Assembly (NCBI GenBank): GCA_012934845.2 | Contig: WNNJ02002219.1 | Span: forward strand, 124,001-188,000 | Length of the DNA: 64,000 nucleotides | Direction of reading: 5' to 3' | DNA from: Pomphorhynchus laevis | Lineage: Eukaryota; Acanthocephala; Palaeacanthocephala; Echinorhynchida; Pomphorhynchidae | Part shown: one piece after another, positions 10,641 through 22,703 of the stretch | Numbering within the stretch: the stretch's first letter is position 1 | Layout of the letters: every line of letters begins with the position of its first letter | The notes under the pieces: generated by a model | What the model was told of the DNA's origin: nothing | Database searches by the model: none | Seen by the model: the letters and a program-made list of their open reading frames with translations, nothing else | Translations under genes and position numbers: made by a program

Positions 10641-12714
10641 ATGAGGCAGCTTGTAAAATTCAAACAACATGTTATAAATCGTAATCCACGGTTTGTTCTA
10701 ATTGAATTACATTATTTACTGTCGTTTTGAAGAAACTTAGAAATGACTGGTCTAGCTTACAAACCTCTCGGCTGGGCGTTACAACATCCACCTAAAGATT
10801 TTTATAATCGGTACAAGTTCAATCTGAACGGGATTTATTTTAATTTTATTGAATAGTATACAGTTTAGATCAAGCGAGAGACATACATACGCTGAGATAT
10901 TAAATTTCAGCGGTAAGATAGTTGTAAGCGCATCAACTAAGGAGCACTGCATTAGAAGACATATTTGCAGGTAAGAATTTTAAAATACATGTATATTTTT
11001 TATTTTTTAATTATCTAGATTGGTGTATCATAATTAAGAGTGCACAGTAAGGAACTGTATTTTGAGACCATGTAATGGCTTTAATGATAAAAATAGATCC
11101 ATTATTAATAATAAAGAATATCTCTTTAATAATAAACAAATAAATTCATTATTAGCTTTGTGTTCTAACATTCAGCAATTGTTTTGACGTTTATATTCAA
11201 ATTTCTAAACAAATTATTTTACTAAATCGAGTTCATCTGATGAGTTCGCTGTACTTATGTTCTGATGTGTACTTCACAGCTTCTATATTAAAAAATTTAA
11301 AATTTAGATATTTAAAATTTCAATTATTTTGCCTGCGTTGTTTTTGTCATTCAAAGAGACAAAATTTAGTCAGAAATTGTAGAAATTAACTAATTGGCGG
11401 AAAGAATATTGATTGATAATCTTATATTTTGTTTTGGTCAATACGAATTGATAAACACGAACAAAAGTATTTATCTGATAAAGCGATTACTAGCTGAAGG
11501 ATTTTCCAACAACTTATTCAAAGTGTATTTTGGTTTACAGTGAATTAGAAATGATTAGCTGCAACTTAAATAACGAAGCTTCTGAGCTCAGTGAAACTAT
11601 ATCTGACTCGATGTCAAATATGTCCCAAAGTTAATGTTTTATTGTTAATTTAAAATTTATTCTTAAGAATCAAAATCATTTAATTTTCTTTGTATTTTTA
11701 TTTCTAAATATACATAAGTTAAATGAACATTAAAAAACGTAAATACAGTCTTTAACTGTCTACGAGTTGGGTGACTTTTACAAATTTAGGTTTCGCTAAA
11801 AAACTAATAAATTATATTTTCTCGAGCTGATTAAGCTGCAAATTGCATTTAATTTGAAATGCAATTAATTTGAAATTCCATTTAATTTTACAAAATGAGG
11901 AAGATTTTAATCGAACTTTTTCAGATCTACAAATCCATAAATTTATTAATAAATTTAATATTAAATACTTATTAATAATAGATTTATAGTTATTTTAAAT
12001 TTATAAATTCTACAAATTTCTAGTTAATCAAAAAATTAATCTACAAATGAATTAATAAAAATTAATTAATTTGTTTACGTTAGTCCGAAAAATTTGTAAT
12101 TTTAATATTTTATTATGTAAGATCATTGAAATTAAAAACATTCAATAGCTTTCCACCTTTGAAATTATAATTGTTACTTTCAATGCAATATCTAGCTAAA
12201 TGATAAAGAAATAAAGCAAACTCAAGTTAATTTAGGGAACTCCAACCTTCATTTAAGTTTGTTATGCATGTTTCAAAAAATATTAAATTTTGCACAACCT
12301 AAATTGAATTTTTATTTTAGTACAAAAGATACATACATTGCAAAATTACTAGGTAAAATAATTGTGGACAGAGCTATTATGAGCGGATTCGATTCAGCAA
12401 GCATTATAGACAATTATCAAACTAGTGATTCTTCCAGGCTAAAATCATTTTATGATGGTGTACATGAATGTGCTCGTTTGAAAAAAGAGCCTGAATTTAT
12501 TTCGGGACCATATTTTAACCACGGCGTGGATTATGATAAAGTCATAAAGAATAAAATGACCCCATCTAACAAGCTCAACTTTACAGTTTATCCAGATAGT
12601 ACTGACAAAACGATTGAACAAAAGGAAGCGGAGTTTATATGGAGAAGAATACAACATCATTGGAAAAATGTCTCGACTGAAAAGTTTTCAAAGGCCGATG
12701 AAGAAACAAACTAA
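10641..12714 (+). CDS. MRPL18: Mitochondrial large-subunit ribosomal protein uL18m
   Basis: Four exons give a 211-residue protein: 10641-10690, 10733-10810, 10857-10970 and 12321-12714, all GT..AG with consistent phases. The first two introns are only 42 and 46 nt; the third is 1350 nt. Protein landmarks: [10 protein letters not shown] across the first junction, GWALQHPPKDFYNRIQFRSS, GKIVVSASTKEHCIRRHI, STKDTYIAKLLGKIIVDRAI, and RLKSFYDGVHECARLKKEPE. Animal MRPL18 has [47 protein letters not shown], then a GRVLAQRCLEAG helix and L.EP, matching in order. It should act in the mitochondrial 39S subunit, central protuberance. The C-terminal ~60 residues (from FISGPYFNHG) extend past the usual end. 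The ATG at 10641 is the first in frame. Confidence 0.88.
11541..11634 (+). other. Possible alternative terminal exon inside MRPL18 intron 3
   Basis: After a good acceptor (TTTGGTTTACAG, ending 11540) there is an open stretch of 31 codons to TAA at 11632-11634, reading ELEMISCNLNNEASELSETI and on. Its phase fits the exon 3 donor at 10970, so splicing here would replace the conserved core with a short acidic-polar tail. It may equally be chance. Confidence 0.25.
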
Positions 12715-13205
12715 ACCAATGTAGAATTTAAAATTACAAATTAATAAACATTTATTGATGTAAAAATAATTAGAAATTTTACAGTTAAAATAAAACAACA
12801 CACTTATTAACGGAACCGTTGCCAATGGAAAAACTTGAAATTATTGGAATTTTATGGTAATAATCATAGACAGATCTCCTACCACTTGCAAATACAGCTG
12901 AATTGTTCGTTGAACGCTTAGTCTGATTTAACTAGACGTGGCGAAATTGAAAAAAAAAAGTTTGAAACAGCTAGTTAACAAAAGTTAAATGCCCTCTTAA
13001 TAAATAATTATAAATTATTTTTATATAGTACAAATTACTATAATTTACTATTTTGTTCAAGCCTTGGTTATCTTACAACTAAGTTATATATATTTGAATT
13101 AAGTTGTATATACATACAACTTAATGTTGTTTCTAAATTTTGAGCTATAAAATAATATATTATTTGAAATTCACATAATATTTACTGTCTTAAAGTTAGT
13201 TTAAG
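12715..13205. other. MRPL18 3' flank, no gene seen
   Basis: AATAAA at 12742 is a plausible polyadenylation signal for MRPL18. The remainder is AT-rich and shows nothing recognisable. Confidence 0.45.
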
Positions 13206-13460
13206 TTTATTAACCTCCCTTTCTTAGACGACACTCGTCCCACCTCTCTCTATCACTGCGTTCCCGTAATTCTCTCTTACTCTACGTTTCAAATTATTCC
13301 AACAACTCCGATCTCCGATCTTTCTTTGAAGCCGCCCATACTCGCCTTGAATCAGATCCCACTCGACGTCCGCCGCGCTCCCTCCATTATTACATTCAAA
13401 TACCGCCTCGGTATCTACCTCCTCGATACATGATTTAGAGTTTTCTTTGTTTGTTTGTTG
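13206..13460 (+). mobile_element. CR1/jockey-like LINE, 3' ORF fragment
   Basis: GC-richer island homologous to 16360-16600. The plus strand carries broken pieces of the C-terminal tail typical of CR1/jockey-type LINE ORF2 (WN.IPLDVR.APSI.TFK.RL), here read as NQIPLDVRRAPSIITFKYRL around 13350-13420. Short, 5'-truncated and without a continuous frame. Confidence 0.6.
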
Positions 13461-13929
13461 TTGTCAAATACGCACTCTTTATATTCTTAAACAAGAATAT
13501 AACTTGATTAAGATAATCGATAAAGTATCTAAGATATGTCTAAGATATGCATTTACAAGTTTTCCAGTCGAAATATTATTTTAAGTGGTATATGGCCAAG
13601 ATGAATGTGTCATTTTCGAGCGGTTTTCCATATTTTATATTTACAGACTTACAACGTTCAGTATAAATACTTTCAGTAACAGATAAATTGACTATTACTA
13701 ACAAGATACTACATGATTATCTTTTACATAAGAACATTTTCGATGTGCCGATAATATTACAATATAATATTTCAACATTAATAATATTATAATATTATAC
13801 ATCATTAATACACACTCTAAAGGATCTCATAACTTGATTAAGATAATCTATAAAGTATCAAGTCTCAGATATGCATTTACAAGTTTTCAAGTCGAAATAT
13901 TAACACTTTAATTCAATTTTGCTCTGTGG

Positions 13930-13963
13930 TCATATGCGGAATATGATCATATTCCGCATATGA
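13930..13963. repeat. 34-bp perfect palindrome
   Basis: An uninterrupted inverted repeat centred on GATC at 13946; the half-site is TCATATGCGGAATATGA. No spacer. Confidence 0.9.
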
Positions 13964-14577
13964 TCATATAATGAACATAAGATCATTGTTATTTTATACT
14001 TATCCACTAGTTCCTGTGTTTCCAACCGTCATTTAGTTGAAATATATTAATCAAGAAATCTAAATATATTTATAAATATAAATATATTGACAAAATCGAA
14101 GTTTTTAAATTCGATTTGCTGTATATTTATATTTTAAAGTCTATTTGAAACGTTTGCCTTATCACATATATAACTGTGATTCAGAACTGCCTATAATTTG
14201 CTACTTTGTTCAAACCTTCTGAAAATTTTATATCATGTACAATTAATATCATGTTCCAAATTATATAATTAACTATAAGATCATAAAATTATAAAATTAA
14301 TAATAATTAAGATAAAAAACTAAATAATAAACGCTAGGGCTGCGGGTTGTACAAATCAATTTTATAAATTAAAAATAACGTTAAAATAATGCTGTTAATT
14401 AATTATGAAAATGAGAGGAGCCGAATATTGAATGAACTGCTATTTTACTAAGATTACATATGCAAATTTTTATTAAAAAATATGATGTCTTGTATATGCT
14501 GTCAAGACAAATATTGACAAATTTTAATAATTATAATTTATTGGAATTTGTCAAGGCAAATTCCAATAAATCAGATC

Positions 14578-14830
14578 AACTAACAAAGTCTACGTATTTT
14601 ATTAAACCATATAAAAATGAAAAATATTGATAAATAATTAAATAATAAATAATTATTATATATATTATATAATTTATAAATTAAGAATTTAAAATGTTTA
14701 AATTATTGTAAAAATATTATTTAAATAAAAAATTAGATGAATAATTATAATAGATAATTATATAATAAATAATTATGTAAGATTTTATAAAGAAAAATGC
14801 CGTAGTACTAAAGATTTTAATTTTGTCAAA
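14578..14830 (-). mobile_element. PLE 3'-terminal tail, minus strand
   Basis: Reverse complement of the PLE end: the terminal motif variant (GTAGACTTTGTTAGTTGATC) at 14578-14603, followed inward by the AT-rich TATATAAAATCTTA-like tract. No coding part is recognisable. Confidence 0.45.
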
Positions 14831-14985
14831 TTTGAATTAACGTTTTTTGATAGCAAATATCGATATTTAAATAAATTCGAAAATATATGTAATTTGAAAT
14901 TTATTTACGAAACAAATTAACAAGTTAGAAGTAACATAGCGTAATTTGTACATTCTGTCAATTTATACAAAAGCTTGTGCAGTAT

Positions 14986-15160
14986 TTAATTCATCCATAA
15001 AAGTAGAAAATAAATATCTTTGCAATAAAAGCACATTTCACACTGCAGTTTTGATTTGCACGTCTCTTGCCTGCTTAAGATCGGGGCATCATATCCATGC
15101 AAGATTTGTTTTTGTTCCTTTGCCAGTAACGATTTCCCCTTTTCAATCGATGATGACTGG
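14986..15160 (-). CDS. Probable terminal exon of an unidentified host gene
   Basis: On the minus strand, acceptor AATAAACCAG (ending at 15161) is followed by 58 open codons to TAA at 14986-14988. The peptide has non-AT-driven composition: EKGKSLLAKEQKQILHGYDA, then PILSRQETCKSKLQCEMCFY and CKD. Codon use is richer in GC than the surroundings. Three cysteines lie close together (CEMCFYC), but no named zinc motif fits. The plus-strand frame over the same bases (14946-15203) looks like its shadow. The gene's other exons were not found. An element relic is the alternative. Confidence 0.35.
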
Positions 15161-15204
15161 CTGGTTTATTGCTATATCTCTTCGACAGTATCAATTTAGG
15201 TGAT

Positions 15205-16080
15205 TTATTTGTCGGTAATACCAAATATTCCAAAAACTAAATTATCACTGATTTAAATCCCGTTTATTGTATAGAGAATATAAAAAGTACCATACAAAAT
15301 TAAAAGGTTGTAAGTCATTTTTGTCATTTTCTGTAATATTTTTGGTTTTATAATTTTGGTTTTTGTAATATTTTTGGTTTTGTATTTGTAGCTACAATAC
15401 CACAAGTGTAGTGTAGTCTAGGCTTAGGCAACACATTCAACACATTAATATTAATATTTATATTATTATATTAATATTATATTATATAATATTATATTAT
15501 CAACCGAATAATATTTCAAAAGCATATGAGATTAATAGAACATGATATAAAAGGTTATAAATTATTAATTAGAGAACAAAAAAAATATTCATTTCCTATG
15601 GAAGGGAGTTCGAATAAACGAAGATAAAATTGTACAGGCTGAACTTACTTTACGGCTAAAATTTCCACAGGCACTAAAATTTTTAATCATTATTTTGTGT
15701 CACTTAACTAGTTAGTTATGTCTCAATTTCGTTTTAGTTCGTTTTTTTTCGTGGCTTTTTCTAATCATTTATTTATTTTTATAAATAAATGTAATTATAT
15801 TTGATATAATTTAGTTCTTAAATTTCGTAAACTGTACACAGACAAATATTTGGAACTTTGTAAAAACAATAAATTTTAAAATTGGAGTTGTCAAGTTTTA
15901 AAATTGAAGATACAAAGTCAATATTAAGTCAACAACTATTAGAAAGAGCAGATTTTTGAATTAAAACGCTTAATTTAATGTACTCCTTAGAATTGAATGA
16001 CGTGGTACAATAAATGGCGAAAAAAGGATTAAGAAACAATAAGAAAAATAGACTGAAAATTATTTAAAAAAATATAGTTC
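15205..16080. other. AT-rich spacer, no gene seen
   Basis: Contains short TA-rich simple repeats near 15440-15500 and repeated GTAATATTTTTGGTTTTG units at 15332-15390. Nothing else is recognisable. Confidence 0.45.
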
Positions 16081-16082
16081 TC

Positions 16083-16650
16083 CGTGACATCCGCCGTATC
16101 CGACCCCTTATCGACTTCCGTGTTTGCATGTCTCTTCTTTTCCATAAAATTGATTACTGCCTCAGCCTTTTCACCAATTCTCCAAAATCAATCATCCTAC
16201 CACTACAACGCATCATCAACTCCGCTGTTCGAGTGTTTTTACGTCTTCTTTACTTTGACCACAAATCCACATATCTTACCCAACTCTCCTGGCCTACCAT
16301 CCACACCCGCATCGAACTCCGCATTCTTCTAATAACTTTTCGTCTCATCGCTGTCGGCCTCCCATCGTTCATCAACCTCCCTATAATAGACGAAACTCTT
16401 CCCATTTCTCTATAACTGCGTTCCCGTAATTCCCTCCTAATCAACGTTCCCATTACTCCAACAACTGCTGTCGCCGATACATCCTCGTCGCCACCCCCTT
16501 GCCTGGAATCAGATCTCTCTCGACGTCCGCCGCGCTGTTTCCTTTATCACATTCAAATACCCCCTCCGTTCCCACCTCATCGACACGCTTTATGTTTTTA
16601 GATTTTTGTTTTTTGTTCATGTAAGCGTGCGACGGCACACATTTGCCACG
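16083..16650 (+). mobile_element. CR1/jockey-like LINE, 3' ORF fragment
   Basis: Clearly GC-richer than its flanks. The C-terminal part of a LINE ORF2 downstream of the RT reads across more than one frame: LPLQRIINSAVRVFLRLLYF (16200-16258), LTQLSWPTIHTRIELRILLI (16275-16335) and, further on, DVRRAVSFITFKYPLRSHLI (16520-16580). CR1/L2/jockey elements have LQRVQNRAAR, L.WLPI..RI.YK.LLLTY and LP.DVR.A.S...FK.RLK.HL in this order. 5'-truncated, with at least one frameshift and an in-frame stop near 16413. A second copy lies at 13206-13460. Confidence 0.7.
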
Positions 16651-16689
16651 TAAAAATAAATATTTTTTAATAATTTGTATAATAGACAG

Positions 16690-18120
16690 TTATTGTAATA
16701 TAAAATACTATAATCTGACAAGAAATGTTAACAATAGCAATAAAAATACACGCTAACCATAAACTTAATAAATGTATAGATAACATAAATATAGCCGGAC
16801 TTTTAAATAATTCTAAAAGTAAAGAAATAATAGGGTCAGATTTAAGTAAATATATTCCTAAAATAAGGTATAAACTCCTACCACCATTAGGACGAAAAAT
16901 TTGTAATTATAATAAAGAATTAAAAGCTATAACTTCATCAGATAACTTCATGGATATACATTTTAGTAATAAAAATACATTTAAATATTTTGTCTCTGTT
17001 CCGTATTTTGGGATGCGTTCGATTCGAGAAATATTGAAATAGAAAAATATTTGTAGAGATACAAAAATACTTACGATTTCTCTAAATAAGCATTGATTTA
17101 TACTTATATTTGTTCTAAGGAATTTATACGGCTCGTATGTTAATGCGAATCTCACTCAGAACGGCGTATTGTTTTACGCAAATTTGCTTTAGAAAAGCAA
17201 ATTTTAGAAGAAGCGTTAGAAAAAATTAATTTTATATTCGCCAATAAAAGTAATTGTTTAATAAATAAAATTAAAATGACAAATAATTATAAAAGGAACG
17301 ATTAATAAAGTTATTGACGCAGAACTTACTAGATAATAACTTTGTCTCCGTATGTAATACTAATAAAAGAAGTAAATTAAATGTAAATGTAAGATATGAA
17401 CGTGAATTAGAGTGATTTTAGTTTAGAAACAATTATTACAAGTCACTGTTCTATAATGGATAAAAAGGGTATAAAGGTTGAATCAGATAATAAAACTATA
17501 CCTATATTATATTGGAATCCAAAATTACATAAAAATCCAATAAAACCTAGGTTCATATGTAGTGCTTTTAAATGTACATTAAAACCGCTTTCGGTTTATA
17601 TGAATAAAATACTTAAAGTAATTAAAGCACATTTTAAAAAATATTGCAAGGTAATCGAAATTAATACTGGTATAAAACACTATTTCAGTATTAATTCTAC
17701 AAAAGAATTTTTAGAACAGACAAAAGGAATAAATTTTCAAAATATAAATACATACGATTTTAGTACTCTTTATACAAATCTAGATTTAGTAGATATTAAA
17801 CATGCATTAGAAAAATTAATTAATCTTACATACGATTTTAGATTTAGATTTAGCAGTTATTAAAGAAACGTATTATATATGAATTTATATACTATTTTAT
17901 ATATTAGTATGATAGTATAGTATAATAGTATATTTATATACTATTTAAATATATACAGGTATTAAAGAAGCGTTAGTAAAATTAGTTAATCTTTTATTCA
18001 GAAAAAGATGTACATATATATGTTATAATAACTATAACGCATATCTAACAAAAATTAAACCATCAAGTAAATTGATGGATAAAATTAAATTTATTAAATA
18101 TTTTGATAAATCGATATTTA
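16690..18120 (+). mobile_element. Penelope-like element copy, broken
   Basis: A PLE copy of several pieces. 16725-16930 holds the region upstream of the RT (INIAGLLNNSKSKEIIGSDL, RYKLLPPLGRKICNYNKEL), which also occurs at 43972-44283 on the minus strand. Next come degenerate pieces (17210-17440), then an open RT stretch (17456-17863) with ILYWNPKLHKNPIKPRFICS and FSTLYTNLDL, then the region that precedes the YxDD block, fading at about 18120. The bases 16930-17200 do not match other copies and may be foreign. Old and broken in several places. Confidence 0.75.
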
Positions 18121-18304
18121 GCGAAAAATTCTTTTTCGGGAATGAATATATATTAAATATTATATGTAATTATATATATATTAATAATATATTATATATA
18201 TTATTAATATATATAATATATATATTATATATTATAATATATAATTATATATATTATAATATATATTATATATTATACATATATTATAAATCGATATTTA
18301 GCGT
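18104..18304. repeat. AT simple repeat between short direct repeats
   Basis: About 160 bases of alternating TA/TAT tracts, able to fold on themselves, lie between two copies of ATAAATCGATATTTAGCG (18105-18122 and 18287-18304). The direct repeats could be a target-site duplication or slippage product. Confidence 0.6.
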
Positions 18305-18534
18305 AAATAAAAGTTGTTTCAATAGGTGGTATTAATAGTCAATAATAGTCTATAATATGAATTTAGGAAACATATTAGTTTTAATCAATCAAGTGATCTG
18401 ATTTATAAAAGTACTCATAATTGACTGAGTCATTGACTTTAAACTTGTAAATTATTTTAAATTAAACTATTAAACTATTATTTAAATTAAGTTATTATAT
18501 TATTTTATAATAATCTTTGTATAATATTAATAAA

Positions 18535-19215
18535 TATTATATGGGATGTAGTTATATTATTTATATATTATGATTAATATTATATTTTAGATAAAAAGTT
18601 TCAAATATTTTTTATTTTTAAAAATATATTTTTATGTTAACAGTAAGCACGTGAAAAGACAAAATCTTAAAAACTAAAATCTTATTTTTAAGACTTTGTG
18701 ATTTAAAAAGAATATTGATTTTAATCAGGTTTCACTAATTGTAATTTAATATAATCCTCTAATCCTTATTCTGATACATGGTTATTCGTGATGACTACTA
18801 ATCCTTCATCTAATACTTCGTCTGTTATTTATTAGTCAATTCATACAAATGACGTTTATTTTAAATTTTATTTTTTATTTTTTTATTTTTATTTTTATTT
18901 TTTAACTTGATTTAAATTATAGAAAATCTAAAAACAATTATTAATTTTATTATATGCATAATATTAATAAATATTATATGGGATGTAGTTATTTATATAT
19001 TATGAGTTATGTTATATTTAGGATAAAAAGTTTCAAATATTTTATATTTTTAAAAATGTATTTTTATGTTAACAGTAAGCACGTGAAAAGACAAAATCTT
19101 AAAAAGTAAAATCTTATTTTTAAGACTTTGTGATTTAAAAAGAATATTGATTTTAATCAGGTTTCACTAATTGTAATTTAATATAATGCTCTAATCCTTA
19201 TTCTGATACATGGTC
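18535..19215 (+). repeat. Direct duplication of about 250 bases carrying the PLE 3' tail
   Basis: Bases 18535-18781 recur at 18955-19213 with few differences (shared marks: TGGGATGTAGTTAT, GTTAACAGTAAGCACGTG, CTCTAATCCTTATTCTGATA). The second copy runs on into the PLE terminal tract, which ends near 19660 (TACGTCGACTCAATTAGCTG). Two PLE ends therefore lie in tandem. Confidence 0.75.
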
Positions 19216-19665
19216 TGTTATTTATTAGTCAATTCATAAAAAATGACTTTTATTTTAAATTTCAACTTTTTATTTTAACTTGATATAAATTATATAAAAT
19301 CTTATATAACAATTATTTGTTATTTATAATTATTTGAATATTTGATTATTTAAATATTTTAATTTGTAAAATTTTATAAAAAATTATTATAGCAATTATT
19401 TATAATTATTTATTATCTAATTATTAAATTTTGATTTATTGATTTAGCATTATTATTTATTTATTTTTATTTTTTAGTTTTGTAAATTATAAAAAAAAAT
19501 ATTCAATGTGAAAAATATATAAATATATATAATATATATATTTATATATAATATATATTATATATTATTTATAGTAATATATATATTACTAATACTAATA
19601 CTATTAATAGTATTATATTACTATTAATATATTAATACGTCGACTCAATTAGCTGAATTGATTTA
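19216..19665 (+). mobile_element. PLE 3'-terminal tract
   Basis: Continuation of the PLE tail (GTCTGTTATTTATTAGTCAA at 19212, then AT-rich DNA) ending in a diverged terminal motif at 19634-19660. Several AT simple repeats (19510-19630) have grown inside it. Confidence 0.5.
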
Positions 19666-21305
19666 TTTGTTCCAGTACAATGGTATCATGTAGTTCTGTT
19701 AGTTAATACTTGCTGATGAAAAATTTGCTAAATTCAATTCAAAATTTTATCTCGATTACCGTGGTCGTTGTTACAAAAATATCCGCGATTTTCTAGAAAT
19801 TTTTAAATTTGGAAATTTAAAAATGTGTTGTTATTTATTTTTAAATAATAAATTAAAAAATACATGTTTTAAATTTATTTTTAAAATGATATAAATAAGT
19901 ATTTAATATTTAAAAAAATAATAATTATTAATTATTAATAATATTAATTATTAATAATATTAATTATTAATTCATTAAGCACACACATAGTAAATAACGA
20001 AAACAAAAGTATTGGATGCATTATTTTCTTTGCAATTATCTAATTTTTGTCATTAAGATACATTAATATTAAAAAATAATAAGTTTAGTAATAATAGAAA
20101 TAAGTGTAATAAAATAATAAGATGATAAAAAATAATAATAAGATTTTTAATAATAAGATTTTTGATAATAAGATTTTAATAAGATATTTTAATAATATAG
20201 ATTTAAAATAAAATATTTTTAGTTAAAAAATAATAAGCTATAATAAAATAGTAAGTTTAGAAATAATAATGAGTTTAGAGAATATTCTCCATCGATCATA
20301 ACTACTGATTGAATCCTCAATTGGTGATGATTGAAGCACATTTATAACTGGAATATAATACAATTGAATTAGTTTTAAATTAAAATCAAATATAAGAAGT
20401 ACTTTTACTTCTTACGTCTGTCATTCTATTAAAATTATATCACTGTATTTTATTGATATGACCTAATACTTATTTTGGTTTATTATGATTGGCACTTGTG
20501 TTATTTCTTAATGACGGCAATAAACTTAAAAACTTTTGTTGTCACAAACTGTGTTTTTGTTTAAAATTTAAATGCATACGATATGTCACAAATATGGATT
20601 TATAAAAGTTTAAATGTCTACGAATATAAATGTCTTTTGTATATAAATCCCCAAATATGGATTTATATTTTTAATAATTTGTATTTTATAAATATGCTGC
20701 AATGTAATTAAAATGAGTTGAAACTAAACTTCTAAGCTGAAACATATTTCAGCTTATATTTGATGCATGCTTTTATAAGTCCATTTGAGGTAAGCAAGTA
20801 TATTATCTTGTATACATATTATATAATAAGATAATAAGAAGTAAAATGAAGGAACATTTGAGATAAGCAAAACGACAACGTCAGTTTTCGTACCATTACT
20901 TTAAAGGTTTTAAGGGTATTTAAGGATATGTTAGTTTGGTATAAATTTTTAATTTTAACAAATCGATTTTAGCTGTATGCTCTCTTAATGGACAGTCAAT
21001 CGATGCGAATGGTTCGATTTTCGATTCTAAAGAGTCGATAATGAATCATAACTTATGTGTGCTGATTGTTAGCATTAAACTTGACGATAAATTGATTAAT
21101 AAATTAATACCACCACGACTTGTAGGTAAATAGATCAAAACAGCTTATTTAAATTTTAAAAAAGCGTTATTTAAAACAAATATGACAGAGTGACCTAGTA
21201 ATAAGGCACTAATATACAAGAGAAGTGAGCTTATTCTTCCTTAACAAATAGTTATCGGGTTTAATCTAATCTTTGGGAATTTGCGTTGTATTTGTTGATC
21301 GTTTC
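19666..21305. other. AT-rich stretch, no gene seen
   Basis: Simple repeats of ATTAATAAT (19920-19975) and AATAATAAGAT-like units (20075-20260). No coding or RNA feature was recognised. Confidence 0.45.
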
Positions 21306-21309
21306 AGAT

Positions 21310-21467
21310 TCAATAAGTAACTCTTGGTGGTGGTCGTCTGGGTAAAGACGGTACATTTGACATATCTAAATTGTATTTAGAAATAGTTAATATGACTAGA
21401 ATATTGGTTTTCATCAGAATACCGTCTTTTTCGACATAATCGAATAGGGTTGTCTTTCTTCCTAAAA
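21310..21467 (-). CDS. Probable last exon of an unidentified host gene
   Basis: On the minus strand, acceptor TTAACAG (ending 21468) is followed by 52 open codons to TGA at 21310-21312. It reads LGRKTTLFDYVEKDGILMKT, then KYNLDMSNVPSLPRRPPPRV, TY, stop. The composition is unlike random AT-rich frames, and the end is a proline-arginine stretch of SH3- or PPII-type. Upstream exons (higher coordinates) were not found and the protein is not recognised. Confidence 0.4.
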
Positions 21468-21499
21468 CTGTTAAATTATTGCTAGACCATCAATTTTGT

Positions 21500-22300
21500 T
21501 ATTAGAAATACCTGTCATCCTTCGAGTACTAAAGCAAAAGTGTAATTTTATTTTAGATTCGAAATTAATCTAATAATTAAATTAATTAAATTAAATAAAT
21601 TAATTTATATTATTTAAATACATTATTATATTAAAATATTATTTATATTATTTATATTATATAATTTATATTCAATTATTTTGTGTTTATTTCCAGCTAT
21701 TATTTTATTTATTTTAATAATTATTAAAATAAATAAAATAATAATTTATTTATTAAAATAAATAATTTATTTAAATAATTTATTTATTATTTTAAATCTA
21801 ATAATTTAAAATATTTAAAAAGCATGTAATTAGAAATGTTTCGAAACGAAAAGCGCCGCTTTTACAACGAATTTTCTTGTTAGAATGGAATCAATCAATT
21901 GGATTAATAAACTAGTTATAGAATGATTGATGAAATAAAATAAAACAAATATACTAATATATATTTATTTAAATATATATTAATATATTTTATAATATCG
22001 CATAAATAATATTAATTGATATTTATTTAAGTTGTTATACATAAATTTATATTTAATTAAAAATATCTAATTTCGTTACAAAAAATAAATCTTCGAATAA
22101 ATTAAAAAATAACAAATTATATTTATTTAAAATTATTGTCTAATTCATTTCAATTATTTTTAAATTTTATAATTCCTAATTTTTTAATTATTTAAAATAA
22201 ATAATCAAATTAAATATTTTGAATTATTTTATATGTTATGATAATAAATAATTTTATATGTTAATCTGTTTATTAATACAATCTTGTCCTTTAGTATTTT
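21500..22300. other. AT-rich stretch, no gene seen
   Basis: Contains palindromic TTATTTATTTTAATAA-like tracts at 21700-21790. No feature is supported. Confidence 0.4.
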
Positions 22301-22303
22301 AAG

Positions 22304-22703
22304 ATGAATACTAAATCACTTCGTCGATTGCCACAAAATAGAGACATTAAGCAAAATATTCAAATTATTCACGATGGAACACTTGAATCTCCGATTGGAA
22401 CGAAACAATGTATCGAAGATTTTGTACAGAATAAAGTAAACAAATAAATAAGGTCGTTGTATCTGAAATTGATACTCCAGCTTGTATATGAATGGTGTGT
22501 ATTCATTTTAAAACTACAAGCTCTTATCGAGTCTATTCTATGGAAGTGGACACAGTTTATTTCCACGAATCCATGCATCGATTATCACTTTGAATAAGTT
22601 AAGGTCTAAACTTCAAATAAAACCCTCTAGCGAAACTTATGATATACTCTATGAGTGTGCTAGGATAAAAATCTATCCGCTATATAATTTTAACTTAATT
22701 TAA
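22304..22703 (+). CDS. Unidentified host gene, exon structure unresolved
   Basis: Three coding-like stretches in different frames lie close together. 22304-22447 begins with ATG and reads RLPQNRDIKQNIQIIHDGTL, ESPIGTKQCIEDFV. About 22452-22490 reads VVVSEIDTPACI. About 22535-22703 reads HASIITLNKLRSKLQIKPSS, then ETYDILYECARIKIYPLYNF, with a stop at 22701-22703. Tiny introns of 30-40 nt (for example a donor at GTACAG near 22424 and a donor at GTATATG near 22483 with an acceptor ACAAG near 22520) could join them, as in MRPL18, but I could not fix the borders. No family is recognised. Confidence 0.4.

Noticed and set aside
16250-16638. Minus-strand frames
   Set aside because: Shadows of the CR1/jockey-like LINE fragment on the plus strand.
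18072-18335. Plus-strand protein of tyrosine and isoleucine
   Set aside because: Translation of a TA simple repeat.
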